From: CAZKTO01 sp964555685
GTDB lineage: Bacteria; Chloroflexota; Dehalococcoidia; SHYB01
DNA: 9,599 bases
Assembly (NCBI GenBank): GCA_964555685.1
Contig: CAZKTO010000086.1
Location: forward strand, 1 to 9,599
Reading direction: 5' to 3'
Part shown: positions 1 through 5,928 of the stretch, one piece after another
Position numbering within the stretch: position 1 is the first letter of the stretch
Layout: every line of letters starts with the position of its first letter
Translations under genes and position numbers: made by a program
The notes under the pieces: model-generated
Database searches by the model: none
What the model saw: only the letters and a program-made list of their open reading frames with translations
Told to the model about the DNA's origin: nothing

Positions 1-543
1 CTTGGGCGAGCGGGGCTCCGGCGGCGGCGACGCCCTCAGCTGGGCCGCCAGGGCCATGCGCTGGGCCACGGCCTCCTTCGGGTCCCTCAGGCTCTCCAGG
101 GCGTAGTAGGTGGCCTTCACGACGTTGATGGGGTTCGGGCTCCCCAGCGACTTGGTCAGGATGTCCCGGATCCCCGCGGAGGTGACCACGGCCCGCATGC
201 TGCTCCCCGCGATCACGCCCGTGCCCGGCGCGGCGGGCTTCAGCAAGACCTTCGAGGCGCCAAACTTGTAGACGATCTCGTGCGGGATGGTGCTGCCGCG
301 CATCGGCACCTTGATCAGATTCTTGCGCGCGATGGCCGTGCCCTTGCGGATGGCGTCCGGCACCTCGCCCGCCTTGCCGAGGCCGATGCCCACCTGGCCG
401 GAGCCGTCACCGACGACGATCATGGCGTTGAAGCTGAAGTTCCGGCCGCCCTTGACGACCTTGACCACGCGCTTGATGTCGACGACCTTCTCGTTCATGC
501 CGACGGCGTCGCCCCCGCGGTCTCTGCGATCCCTGGTTGTCAA
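1..543 (-). CDS. rpsE: 30S ribosomal protein S5 (3' end missing)
   Basis: S5 lies in the 30S body at the mRNA entrance and takes part in decoding fidelity. The translation shows the family double-stranded-RNA-binding start (IKRVVKVVKGGRNFSFNA), then VVGDGSG, and the C-terminal domain signature GTGVIAGSSMRAVV and GSPNPINVVKATYYALE. I place the start at TTG (543), because its stop-start overlap with rplR (TTTTGA) sits 9 nt after a perfect AAGGAGG. It gives about 22 residues before IKRV, close to the 17 before VNRV in E. coli S5. The next in-frame ATG (498) would leave only a short N-terminus and has a weak ribosome binding site. About 181 residues are visible. The C-terminus becomes Pro/Ala-rich (RASPPPEPRSPK) and runs off the window past the usual S5 end, so it may carry an extension. 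Identity is very secure; the start is moderately secure. Confidence 0.95.
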   Translation of the reverse strand, partial: MTTRDRRDRGGDAVGMNEKVVDIKRVVKVVKGGRNFSFNAMIVVGDGSGQVGIGLGKAGEVPDAIRKGTAIARKNLIKVPMRGSTIPHEIVYKFGASKVLLKPAAPGTGVIAGSSMRAVVTSAGIRDILTKSLGSPNPINVVKATYYALESLRDPKEAVAQRMALAAQLRASPPPEPRSPK

Positions 544-911
544 AAGACCAAGCCTCCTTTGCGCGCGGCATCCGCGAGGGCGCGGACGCGGCCATGATAG
601 CGGTAGCCGCCGCGGTCGAAGACGGCCTGGGCGATGCCCGTCTCCCTGGCCCGCTGGGCCAGGAGCGCGCCCACCACGGCCGCCACCTCTTGCTTCTTCT
701 TGCCCGCCCTCTGGCCACGGACCGCGGCGTCCAGCGACGAGGCCTCGGCCAGGGTGCGGCCCTGCCGGTCGTCGATCACCTGCGCGTAGATGTGGTTCAG
801 GCTGCGGAAGACGCAGACGCGCGGCCGCTCCTGGGTGCCCGACACCTTGCTCCGGAGCCGCTCATGCCGCGCCGTCCGCGCCGCCCGGGCCGTTCGTGCT
901 CGCTGTGCCAT
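540..911 (-). CDS. rplR: 50S ribosomal protein L18
   Basis: L18 binds 5S rRNA and, with L5, helps build the central protuberance of the 50S subunit. The 123-residue product matches the usual family length. It starts with a very basic Arg/Ala-rich tail (residues 1-25), typical of L18. Next comes the conserved core RPRVCVFRSLNHIYAQVIDD, and it ends with the hallmark AVFDRGGYRYHGRVRALAD followed by ARKGGLVF. The ATG lies 11 nt after the rplF stop; the Shine-Dalgarno match there is weak, so translation probably depends on coupling to rplF. The stop overlaps the proposed TTG start of rpsE by 4 nt. Nothing in the protein looks damaged. Confidence 0.98.
   Translation of the reverse strand: MAQRARTARAARTARHERLRSKVSGTQERPRVCVFRSLNHIYAQVIDDRQGRTLAEASSLDAAVRGQRAGKKKQEVAAVVGALLAQRARETGIAQAVFDRGGYRYHGRVRALADAARKGGLVF
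553..559 (-). promoter_or_regulatory. Ribosome binding site of rpsE
   Basis: On the coding strand this reads AAGGAGG, a full complement to the 16S rRNA 3' end, inside the last codons of rplR. It lies 9 nt before the TTG at 543, which itself overlaps the rplR stop. It is the main reason for choosing TTG rather than the downstream ATG at 498 as the rpsE start. Confidence 0.7.
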
Positions 912-922
912 GCTCGCGCTCG

Positions 923-1471
923 CTACTGCGCCGTCTTCTTGGCGCCCTTGCCCGGCTTGAGGCGGACCACCTCGCCGGCGTACCGGATACCCTTGCCCTT
1001 ATACCGGTCCGGGGGCCGGATTCGCCGGATCTTGGCGGCCACGAGCCCCACCAGCTCCTTCTCCGAGCCTCGGACGTGGAGCCGGTTCTGGCCCTCGGCC
1101 TGCAGCTCGATGCCCGGCTGGGGCGCCACCACCACCGGGTGGCTGAAGCCGACGGTGAGGTTCACGCTCTTGCCCGCCTGGGCCACGCGATAGCCGACGC
1201 CCACGATGTCCAGCGTCTTCTGGTACCCCTGGGTGACGCCGATGACCATGTTCTGGATCAGGGTGCGGGTGAGGCCGTGGAGCGCCCGCTGCCGCCGCTC
1301 GTCGCCCGAGCGGGCCACCGTGACGATGCCCCCCTCGCAGGTGATGCGCATGGCCGGGTCGAAGGCGCGGGTCAGCTGGCCCTTGGGCCCCTTGACCGTG
1401 ACGCTCGAGCCTTCGACCGTCACCGCGACGCCCTGGGGCGCCGCCACCGGTATCTTGCCTATCCGTGACAT
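923..1471 (-). CDS. rplF: 50S ribosomal protein L6
   Basis: L6 sits near the sarcin-ricin loop and factor-binding site of the 50S subunit. The 182-residue protein has the usual two homologous domains. It opens with MSRIGKIPVAAPQGVAVTVE and VTVKGPKGQL, has the mid-protein NMVIGVTQGYQKTLDIVGVG, and ends with the L6 signature RPPDRYKGKGIRYAGE, where many homologues have PEPYKGKGI. Length is a few residues above the common 177-179 because of a Lys-rich C-terminus (KPGKGAKKTAQ). The ATG at 1471 is preceded at 7 nt by GGAG. It follows rpsH after 31 nt and precedes rplR by 11 nt. Confidence 0.98.
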   Translation of the reverse strand: MSRIGKIPVAAPQGVAVTVEGSSVTVKGPKGQLTRAFDPAMRITCEGGIVTVARSGDERRQRALHGLTRTLIQNMVIGVTQGYQKTLDIVGVGYRVAQAGKSVNLTVGFSHPVVVAPQPGIELQAEGQNRLHVRGSEKELVGLVAAKIRRIRPPDRYKGKGIRYAGEVVRLKPGKGAKKTAQ

Positions 1472-1502
1472 GGGTCTGCTCCGCGGGGGCCAAAGGCGCC
1501 GT

Positions 1503-1901
1503 CTACCAGACGACGCAGAGGACCTCGCCCCCGATCTTCTCTTTGTGGGCCTGCTTGCCCGTCATGATCCCCTTGGAGGTGGAGACGATGGCGGTGCCGA
1601 GGCCGCCGTAGACGCGCGGGATCTCGCCATGGCCGGCGTAGATGCGCAGCGATGGCCGGCTGACCCGCTGGATGCCGGTGATGGCCGGCTGGCCCTGCCC
1701 ATCGTAGATCAGATGGATGCGCAGGGCCTTGGCGACGCCGCTCTTCACCGGGGCCACCTCGCGCACGAAGCCCTCCTCCTTGAGGATCCGGGCCACGGCG
1801 CTCTTGGTCCGCGAGTAGGGGGCCGTGAGCGATGGATGCCGCGCTGTGGATGCGTTGCGGATCCTCGTCAGCATATCGGCGATCGGGTCTGTTTGGGACA
1901 T
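1503..1901 (-). CDS. rpsH: 30S ribosomal protein S8
   Basis: S8 is a primary 16S rRNA binder (central domain, helix 21 in E. coli) needed early in 30S assembly. In E. coli it also represses the spc operon by binding mRNA near the rplE start. The 132-residue product is full length. It has DPIADMLTRIRNA at residues 5-17, the ILKEEGFV segment, and the conserved C-terminal RNA-binding part with RVYGGLGTAIVSTSKGIMT, ending GGEVLCVVW. The ATG at 1901 has GAGGTG about 6 nt upstream. The 39-nt spacer from rpsN is the longest in the window. I saw no clear S8 operator near the rplX-rplE junction, where the start region differs from that of E. coli. Confidence 0.98.
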   Translation of the reverse strand: MSQTDPIADMLTRIRNASTARHPSLTAPYSRTKSAVARILKEEGFVREVAPVKSGVAKALRIHLIYDGQGQPAITGIQRVSRPSLRIYAGHGEIPRVYGGLGTAIVSTSKGIMTGKQAHKEKIGGEVLCVVW

Positions 1902-1940
1902 CTGCCCACCTCGTCTACAGAGTACAGTTTCGGCGCGCGC

Positions 1941-2126
1941 TCACCAGCTGGCCTTGCGCACGCCCGGAATCTCGCCCCTGAGAGCGAGCGCTCGGAAGCA
2001 GATGCGGCAGAGGCCGAACTGCCGGATGTACGCCCGGGGCCTGCCGCACAGGTGGCACCGGTTGTGGTACTGCACCTTGAGCTTGGGAGGCCGCTTCCAC
2101 TTTTCGATCTTACATTTCTTCGCCAC
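1941..2126 (-). CDS. rpsN: 30S ribosomal protein S14, zinc-binding short form (type Z)
   Basis: S14 is in the 30S head, contacting S3, S10 and S19. The product has 61 residues, the length of the type Z form; the zinc-free form is about 90-100. The four zinc ligands are visible as C24-x2-C27-x12-C40-x2-C43. The rest follows the family: MAKKCKIEKWKR at the start, IRQFGLCRICFRALAL in the finger, and the terminal GEIPGVRKASW. An extra cysteine occurs at position 5. The start is GTG (2126), supported by GAGGAG 6 nt upstream (2133-2138). The gene follows rplE after 27 nt. Only this copy is visible; whether the genome also has a zinc-free paralogue cannot be judged here. Confidence 0.97.
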   Translation of the reverse strand: MAKKCKIEKWKRPPKLKVQYHNRCHLCGRPRAYIRQFGLCRICFRALALRGEIPGVRKASW

Positions 2127-2153
2127 GCGCTGCTCCTCGCCTTGCGGCTTGCG

Positions 2154-3086
2154 CTACGCCGCCGCCCCGGCCCGGTCCCGCGCGAACGCCATGCCCATGA
2201 GGGCCAGCAGGCGCCGCGCCTCGTCGTCCGTCCGGGCCGTGGTCACGATGGTCACCTGGAGGCCGCGGATCCGGTCCACGGCGTTGAAGTCGATCTCCGG
2301 GAACATCACCTGCTCCCGGAACCCCATGGAGTAGTTCCCGCGGCCGTCGAAGCCGTTGACCGGGGCGCCGCGGAAGTCCCGGATGCGCGGCAGGGCGACG
2401 TTGATGAGCCGGTCCAGGAACTCGTACATCAGGGTCCCGCGGAGCGTCGCCATGGCCCCGATGACCATCCCTTGGCGCAACTTGAAGTTGGCCACGGACT
2501 TCTTGGCCTTCGTCAGCACCGCGTGCTGGCCGGTGATGGCCGCGAGATCCTCCTGGCACGCCTCCGGCGCCTTGGGGTTCGTGAGCGCCTCGCCCAGGCC
2601 CACGTTGACCACAACCTTGGTGACCTGCGGGACCTGCATCACGTTCTTATACCCGAACTCCTTGATCAGGGCCGGCGCCACCTCTTTCTTGTACCGCTCC
2701 TTCAGGCGCGGTACGTAGCCGGGGGGCATGGGCATCGGGGCGGCCTTGAGCGCGGGCCTCCCCTTGGCCGGACGCTCCGCCTGGGGCTGGCCCTTGGCCT
2801 CCAGGCGCTCGCCCTTGGGCTGCTTGCCCTCGCCGGCCTCCGCCTTCGCCGCGGCCTTCGGCTGTTTCGGCTTGGGCTGCTTGGCCTCGGCCTCCTTGGC
2901 CTGGGCGCGCTCCGCTTTGGGGTGCTTGCCCTCCGGGGCCTCGCCCCTGGGCTGCTTCCCAGCCGCTCCGGAAGCAGCGTGGGGCGCGCGCGCCTTGCGC
3001 TCCCTGCGGGCCTTGGCCGGCGGGGCCGCCTCCCCCTCGGGGGGCGCCGGGTCCTGCGTCTCCTCTAGCCGATCTGTTGCTTGCAT
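2154..3086 (-). CDS. rplE: 50S ribosomal protein L5 with a long N-terminal low-complexity extension
   Basis: L5 binds 5S rRNA in the central protuberance and contacts the P-site tRNA and the 30S head. The conserved part begins at PRLKERYKKEVAPAL and continues with NVMQVPQVTKVVVNVGLGEA, TKAKKSVANFKLRQGMVIG, PRIRDFRGAPVNGFDGRGNY and FPEIDFNAVDRIRG; this covers the whole normal protein of about 180 residues. Upstream the frame stays open without a stop for another 117 codons, rich in Lys, Pro, Ala and Glu, with several KQPK-like motifs. No ATG, GTG or TTG lies in that frame between 3086 and 2735. The gene therefore starts either at 3086 (or 3095), overlapping rplX by about 22 nt and giving 310 residues, or at 2735, giving 193 residues and a 329-nt gap after rplX. 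I favour the long form because a gap that size would be unique here. Both starts have weak ribosome binding sites. Identity is certain; the start is uncertain. Confidence 0.95.
   Translation of the reverse strand: MQATDRLEETQDPAPPEGEAAPPAKARRERKARAPHAASGAAGKQPRGEAPEGKHPKAERAQAKEAEAKQPKPKQPKAAAKAEAGEGKQPKGERLEAKGQPQAERPAKGRPALKAAPMPMPPGYVPRLKERYKKEVAPALIKEFGYKNVMQVPQVTKVVVNVGLGEALTNPKAPEACQEDLAAITGQHAVLTKAKKSVANFKLRQGMVIGAMATLRGTLMYEFLDRLINVALPRIRDFRGAPVNGFDGRGNYSMGFREQVMFPEIDFNAVDRIRGLQVTIVTTARTDDEARRLLALMGMAFARDRAGAAA
2736..3086 (-). other. Low-complexity K/P/A/E-rich N-terminal extension of L5
   Basis: This encodes the 117 residues ahead of the conserved L5 domain. KQPR, KHPK, KQPK, KQPK and KQPK occur at extension residues 44-47, 54-57, 69-72, 74-77 and 88-91. 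The first 20 residues are acidic and Pro-rich; the rest mixes many Lys/Arg with Glu, giving a highly charged, probably disordered region. No domain is recognised. It could instead be an untranslated spacer if the ATG at 2735 is the real start. The absence of stop codons over 117 codons and the amino-acid bias shared with the other tails in this operon argue for translation. Confidence 0.65.
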
Positions 3087-3397
3087 CGCTTGCATATCCG
3101 TACTCGATCGCGCTGCGTCGCGCCGCCCTCCTGGAGCTGGAGGACCTGGTGGGCGACGCGCGTGGCCTTGCCGCACTTATCGCAGATAACCATCACCTTG
3201 GAGACCGCCATGAACCCCGGCTTCTCGACGATGCCCGCCTGCCGCATGGTGGCCGTGGGGCGCACGTGGCGCTTCATCACGTTGACGCCCTCGACGAGGA
3301 CGCGGGCCTGCTTGGGGTCGGCCTCGAGCACGCGGCCCCGCTTGCCGCGGTCCTTGCCGGTGATGACCACCACCTGGTCGTTCCGGTGAACGTTCAT
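3065..3397 (-). CDS. rplX: 50S ribosomal protein L24 with C-terminal zinc-finger motif
   Basis: L24 is an assembly-initiator protein that binds 23S rRNA domain I and lies near the tunnel exit. The 110-residue product has the KOW motif at the start (VVVITGKDRGKRGRVLEADPK), then VEGVNVMKRHVRPT, the KPGFMAVSKVMVIC segment, and a C-terminal pair of cysteine knuckles: C72-x2-C75 and C102-x2-C105. Four-cysteine L24 proteins are known in many phyla and are presumed to bind zinc. Start ATG 3397 has AGGA 5 nt upstream, overlapping the rplN stop (TAGGA). The 3' end overlaps the proposed rplE start, so the mRNA for the second cysteine knuckle is also read as the L5 N-terminus. Confidence 0.97.
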   Translation of the reverse strand: MNVHRNDQVVVITGKDRGKRGRVLEADPKQARVLVEGVNVMKRHVRPTATMRQAGIVEKPGFMAVSKVMVICDKCGKATRVAHQVLQLQEGGATQRDRVRICKRCKQQIG

Positions 3398-3404
3398 GGC
3401 TGTC

Positions 3405-3773
3405 CTAGAGCACCTCCGGCGCCAGCGAGACGATCTTCATGAAGTTGCGCTCCCGGAGCTCCCGGGCCACGGGGCCGAAGATACGCGTGCCGGCCGGGTT
3501 GTTCCCCTCCTTGAGGACCACGGCGGCGTTGTCGTCGAAGCGGATCTGGGAGCCATCGCGCCGGCGGATGGGCCGGGTGGTGCGCACCACGACGGCGCGC
3601 ACCACCTCGCCGCGCTTGATCTGGGCCGCCGGCTGCGCCTCCTTCACCGCGCATACGATGATATCGCCCACGCGGGCGTAGCGGCGCCTGCTTGCGCCGG
3701 GAATGTTGATGCACATGACGACCCGCGCGCCCGAGTTGTCCGCCACCTTGAGGCGGGTATACGTCTGGATCAT
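3405..3773 (-). CDS. rplN: 50S ribosomal protein L14
   Basis: L14 lies on the 50S interface, contributing to bridges B5 and B8 with 16S rRNA and to the RsfS silencing-factor site. The 122-residue product is standard length. It matches throughout: MIQTYTRLKVADNSGARVVMCI, RRRYARVGDIIVCAVKEA, the family signature around GEVVRAVVVRTTRPIRRRDG, and the terminal GTRIFGPVARELR followed by FMKIVSLAPEVL. The ATG overlaps the rpsQ stop by 4 nt (ATGA), a classic coupling arrangement; GAGGAG lies 8 nt upstream. It is followed 7 nt later by rplX. Confidence 0.99.
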   Translation of the reverse strand: MIQTYTRLKVADNSGARVVMCINIPGASRRRYARVGDIIVCAVKEAQPAAQIKRGEVVRAVVVRTTRPIRRRDGSQIRFDDNAAVVLKEGNNPAGTRIFGPVARELRERNFMKIVSLAPEVL

Positions 3774-4195
3774 TCCTTGGACTCCTCGGCGGGGGCAGGG
3801 GACTCCTCGGCGGGAGCAGGCTGCGCCGCGGTCGCGGGCAAGGAGGCAGCCCCCTCAGGCGCGGCCGGCGCCTCCTTGCTGCTGGAGAACTCCTCGATGA
3901 TCGAGGCCCCGACCTCCTGCGGCTTGATCTCGACGCGCTCGCCCTTGGTCACGATCTCGACGATGCGCCAGCGCTTCTCCTTGGAGCTGGGCCGGGTCTC
4001 CACCATGCGGACCGTGTCGCCCTCGTGGGAGGCGTTGGCCGCGTCATGGGCCTTGAAAGCCGAGACGCGCCGCACGCGCCGCGTGTAGCGAGGGTCGGGC
4101 CGGCTCCAGCGGACCTGCACCACGCGCGTCTTGTCCATCTTGTCGCTGACGACGACGCCGGTCCTGCTCTTGCGTCTGCCTCGTTCGTTGGCCAT
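3770..4195 (-). CDS. rpsQ: 30S ribosomal protein S17 with acidic C-terminal tail
   Basis: S17 is a primary 16S rRNA-binding protein of the 30S body with an OB fold. Residues 8-85 match the family: RKSRTGVVVSDKMDKTRVV, then the RYTRRVRRVSAFKAHD block, GDTVRMVETRPSSKEKRW and IVEIVTKG. The normal protein is about 80-90 residues, but this one is 141. The last 55 residues form a tail rich in Ala, Pro, Glu and Ser, ending with two PAPAEES heptads (126-132, 133-139) and KE. Unlike the tails of S10 and L5 it is acidic. The ATG at 4195 has GAGG 7 nt upstream. The gene follows rpmC by 12 nt and shares ATGA with rplN. The tail stays in frame up to the coupled start, so it is not a frameshift product. 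Confidence 0.97.
   Translation of the reverse strand: MANERGRRKSRTGVVVSDKMDKTRVVQVRWSRPDPRYTRRVRRVSAFKAHDAANASHEGDTVRMVETRPSSKEKRWRIVEIVTKGERVEIKPQEVGASIIEEFSSSKEAPAAPEGAASLPATAAQPAPAEESPAPAEESKE
3779..3820 (-). repeat. Two tandem 21-bp repeats in the rpsQ tail
   Basis: Units at 3779-3799 and 3800-3820 differ by a single base and encode the heptad PAPAEES twice. The repeats are in frame and lie 5 nt before the rplN start, so the copy number could change without breaking either gene. Confidence 0.9.
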
Positions 4196-4207
4196 GGCCT
4201 TTCCTCG

Positions 4208-4423
4208 TTAGCTCCCCGTCCCTTGAGCCAGCTCCCGCTCCCGGAGGACCGTATGGATCCGGGCCGCCTTCTTGCGAGCCTTGCGGACCGCCGTCACGTC
4301 GGCGAGTTGCTGCGCCGCTTTCTGGAACCGCAGGTTGAAGAGCTCCTTGTGGGTCGCCTCCAGCTCCGACTGGAGGCCCTCCGTGGGCAGCGCCCGAATC
4401 TCCGCGATACGCATGGTGGGCAT
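4208..4423 (-). CDS. rpmC: 50S ribosomal protein L29
   Basis: L29 is a small two-helix protein at the 50S tunnel exit beside L23, near the docking site for nascent-chain factors. The 71-residue product has the family pattern MRIAEIRALP, then LQSELEATHKELFNLRFQKA with the conserved LFNLRFQ core at about 28-34, and a second helix VRKARKKAARIHTVLRERE. The start may be ATG 4423 (MPTMRIAE) or ATG 4414 (MRIAE); neither has a strong ribosome binding site, and I keep the first as closer to the rplP stop (7 nt). rpsQ follows after 12 nt. Confidence 0.96.
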   Translation of the reverse strand: MPTMRIAEIRALPTEGLQSELEATHKELFNLRFQKAAQQLADVTAVRKARKKAARIHTVLRERELAQGTGS

Positions 4424-4430
4424 GGTGGAC

Positions 4431-4856
4431 CTACCGCCCCGCGAGATGGGGCTGCTTGCCGATGAACCGCGTCTTCATGGGCAGCTTGGCCGACGCCAGG
4501 CGCATGGCCTCCCGCGCCGTGTCCTCTTGCACGCCCGAGAGCTCGAAGAGCATGCGGCCGCGCCTCACCGCCGCCACGTAGTGGTCCACCGCGCCCTTGC
4601 CGCTGCCCATGCGCGTCTCCAGGGGCCGGGCTGTCACCGGCTTGTCCGGGAAGATGCGGATGACGATGGCGCCGCCGCGCCGAACGTGGTGGGTGATGGC
4701 GCGCCGGGCGGCCTCGATCTGCCGAGCCGTGATCCAGCCCGACTCCATCGCCTTGAGGCCGAAATCGCCGTGGTCCAGGGTGAAGCCCGCGTGGGCCGCG
4801 CCGCGGAGCTTGCCACGGTGCGTCTTGCGATGCTTAACCCGCTTTGGCTGGAGCAT
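4431..4856 (-). CDS. rplP: 50S ribosomal protein L16
   Basis: L16 sits between the central protuberance and the A-site tRNA and is added late in 50S assembly. The 141-residue protein is normal length. It shows MLQPKRVKHRKTHRGKLRG at the start, GDFGLKAMESGWITARQIEA, ARRAITHHVRRGG, the loop with RIFPDKPVTARPLETRMGSG near the peptidyl-transferase side, and LASAKLPMKTRFI at the end. The ATG lies inside the end of rpsC, with a 23-nt overlap. A GGAGG 9 nt upstream comes from the Glu-rich C-terminal codons of S3, so the S3 tail doubles as the L16 ribosome binding site. Confidence 0.99.
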   Translation of the reverse strand: MLQPKRVKHRKTHRGKLRGAAHAGFTLDHGDFGLKAMESGWITARQIEAARRAITHHVRRGGAIVIRIFPDKPVTARPLETRMGSGKGAVDHYVAAVRRGRMLFELSGVQEDTAREAMRLASAKLPMKTRFIGKQPHLAGR

Positions 4857-5565
4857 CGGCTGCCGCCTCCTCCTCTTTGAGCTCGAGCCGCCCCAGGCCC
4901 GACTCGCCGGCCGGGACCTCCGGCTCCTTGCGCTCGGGCAGGATCTCGCCGCGGTTGATCCAGACCTTGACGCCGACCTGGCCCATGCCGGTGCGCGCCT
5001 CGGCGATGCCGAAGTCGATATCGGCGCGGATCGTGTGGAGCGGCACCCGGCCCTCGTGGTCGCCGGCGCTCCGGGCGATCTCAGACCCGCCCAGCCGGCC
5101 CGCGAGGTGCACCTTCACGCCCTTGGCCCCCGCCTGCATGGAGCGGGCGATGGCCTGCTTCATGGCGCGCCGGTACGAGAGGCGCCGCTCGATCTGGTCG
5201 GCGACGTTCCGGGCCACGAGATAGGCGTCCAGCTCGGGCTGGCGTACCTCCATGATATTGATGCGCACACGCTTCTCGGTGCTCCCCTCGAGCTCCTTGC
5301 GGATCTCCTCGACCCGCTGCCCGCCGCGGCCGATGACGATGCCCGGCCGGGCCGTGTGGATGGCGACGACCACCTCGTGGGCGCCCCGCTCGATCTCGAC
5401 ACGGGCGACGCCGGCGTCCGGGTACTTGGCCCAGATGGCTTTCCGGAAGCGGGCGTCCTCCAGGAGCAGGTCTCGGAAGGTCTCCTTCCGGGCGGCGAAC
5501 CACTTGGCCTGCCAGCCGCGGATGGCCCCCAGCCGGAAGCCGATGGGATGGACCTTATGCCCCAC
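4834..5565 (-). CDS. rpsC: 30S ribosomal protein S3
   Basis: S3 is in the 30S head at the mRNA entry tunnel and contributes to the ribosomal helicase activity. The product is 243 residues (E. coli 233). It starts VGHKVHPIGFRLG. A type II KH domain follows, with the IGRGG loop at 78-82 and VEEIRKEL after it. The C-terminal domain holds YRRAMKQA (R132, R133 and K136 align with the E. coli helicase residues R131, R132 and K135), VKVHLAGRLGGSEIAR, and GQVGVKVWINRGE. The start is GTG at 5565: GGAGG lies 6 nt upstream, and HKVHPIG is the family N-terminus. An upstream extension in this frame would merely be rplV read out of frame. It overlaps rplV by 11 nt and rplP by 23 nt. The Glu/Ala-rich last 15 residues are only slightly longer than usual. 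Confidence 0.98.
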   Translation of the reverse strand: MGHKVHPIGFRLGAIRGWQAKWFAARKETFRDLLLEDARFRKAIWAKYPDAGVARVEIERGAHEVVVAIHTARPGIVIGRGGQRVEEIRKELEGSTEKRVRINIMEVRQPELDAYLVARNVADQIERRLSYRRAMKQAIARSMQAGAKGVKVHLAGRLGGSEIARSAGDHEGRVPLHTIRADIDFGIAEARTGMGQVGVKVWINRGEILPERKEPEVPAGESGLGRLELKEEEAAADAPAKAG

Positions 5566-5920
5566 GCTCTTCCTCCGCGCCCCCGCCCGGGGCCTGGTCC
5601 ACCACGACGGCGATGTGGCTGAGCCGCTTGTGCACGACCCCCGCCCGGCCGCGGGCCATGGGCCGCCGGCGCTTGAGACGGAGCCCCTCGTCCGCCGTGA
5701 TGCGGACGATACGGAGCCGCTCGGGGTCCATCTGATGGTTGTTCTCCGCATTGGCCGCCGCCGACTTCACCACCTTCGCCACCTCCGCCGCCGCGGGCGA
5801 CGGCACGAACCGCAGGATCGTGAGCGCCTCCGGCACGGGCTTCCCCCGCACCAGGTCCACGATCCGGTGCAGCTTCTTGGGCGATACCCCAACGTTTCGA
5901 GCGATAGCGCGTACTTCCAT
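5555..5920 (-). CDS. rplV: 50S ribosomal protein L22
   Basis: L22 spans the 50S subunit and sends a beta-hairpin to the exit-tunnel constriction, where macrolide resistance and arrest-peptide contacts occur. The 121-residue protein has MEVRAIARNVGVSPKKLHRI, VDLVRGKPVPEAL, and VVKSAAANAENNH. The hairpin region runs from about residue 76 to 93 and contains LRLKRRRPMARGRA, with no deletion or duplication of the kinds seen in macrolide-resistant mutants. The last 12 residues are Gly/Glu-rich, a little beyond the usual end. The ATG at 5920 follows AGGGA that overlaps the rpsS stop codon; rpsC starts inside the gene end. Confidence 0.98.
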   Translation of the reverse strand: MEVRAIARNVGVSPKKLHRIVDLVRGKPVPEALTILRFVPSPAAAEVAKVVKSAAANAENNHQMDPERLRIVRITADEGLRLKRRRPMARGRAGVVHKRLSHIAVVVDQAPGGGAEEERGA

Positions 5921-5928
5921 GGCGTTCC

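Noticed and set aside
1491..1516. Small inverted repeat (CGTCT/AGACG) around the rpsH stop as a terminator
   Set aside because: The stem is only 5 bp with no T-tract, and the operon continues into rplF after 31 nt.
1206..3068. Very long plus-strand open frames, for example 287-1468, 1206-3068 and 6209-7924
   Set aside because: They lie antisense to recognised ribosomal protein genes, have composition expected from reversed GC-rich codons, resemble no family I know, and cross several gene borders.
3087..3176. An L5 start at GTG 3176
   Set aside because: It would overlap the rplX zinc-finger region by over 100 nt with no supporting ribosome binding site.
3892..3906. Six-bp inverted repeat CCTCGA/TCGAGG in rpsQ
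   Set aside because: It is short, within coding sequence and expected by chance in GC-rich DNA.
5566..5751. A longer S3 starting at 5751 with about 62 extra residues
   Set aside because: The extra residues are rplV read in another frame and resemble no S3 N-terminus; GTG 5565 has a good ribosome binding site and gives the family start GHKVHPIGFRLG.
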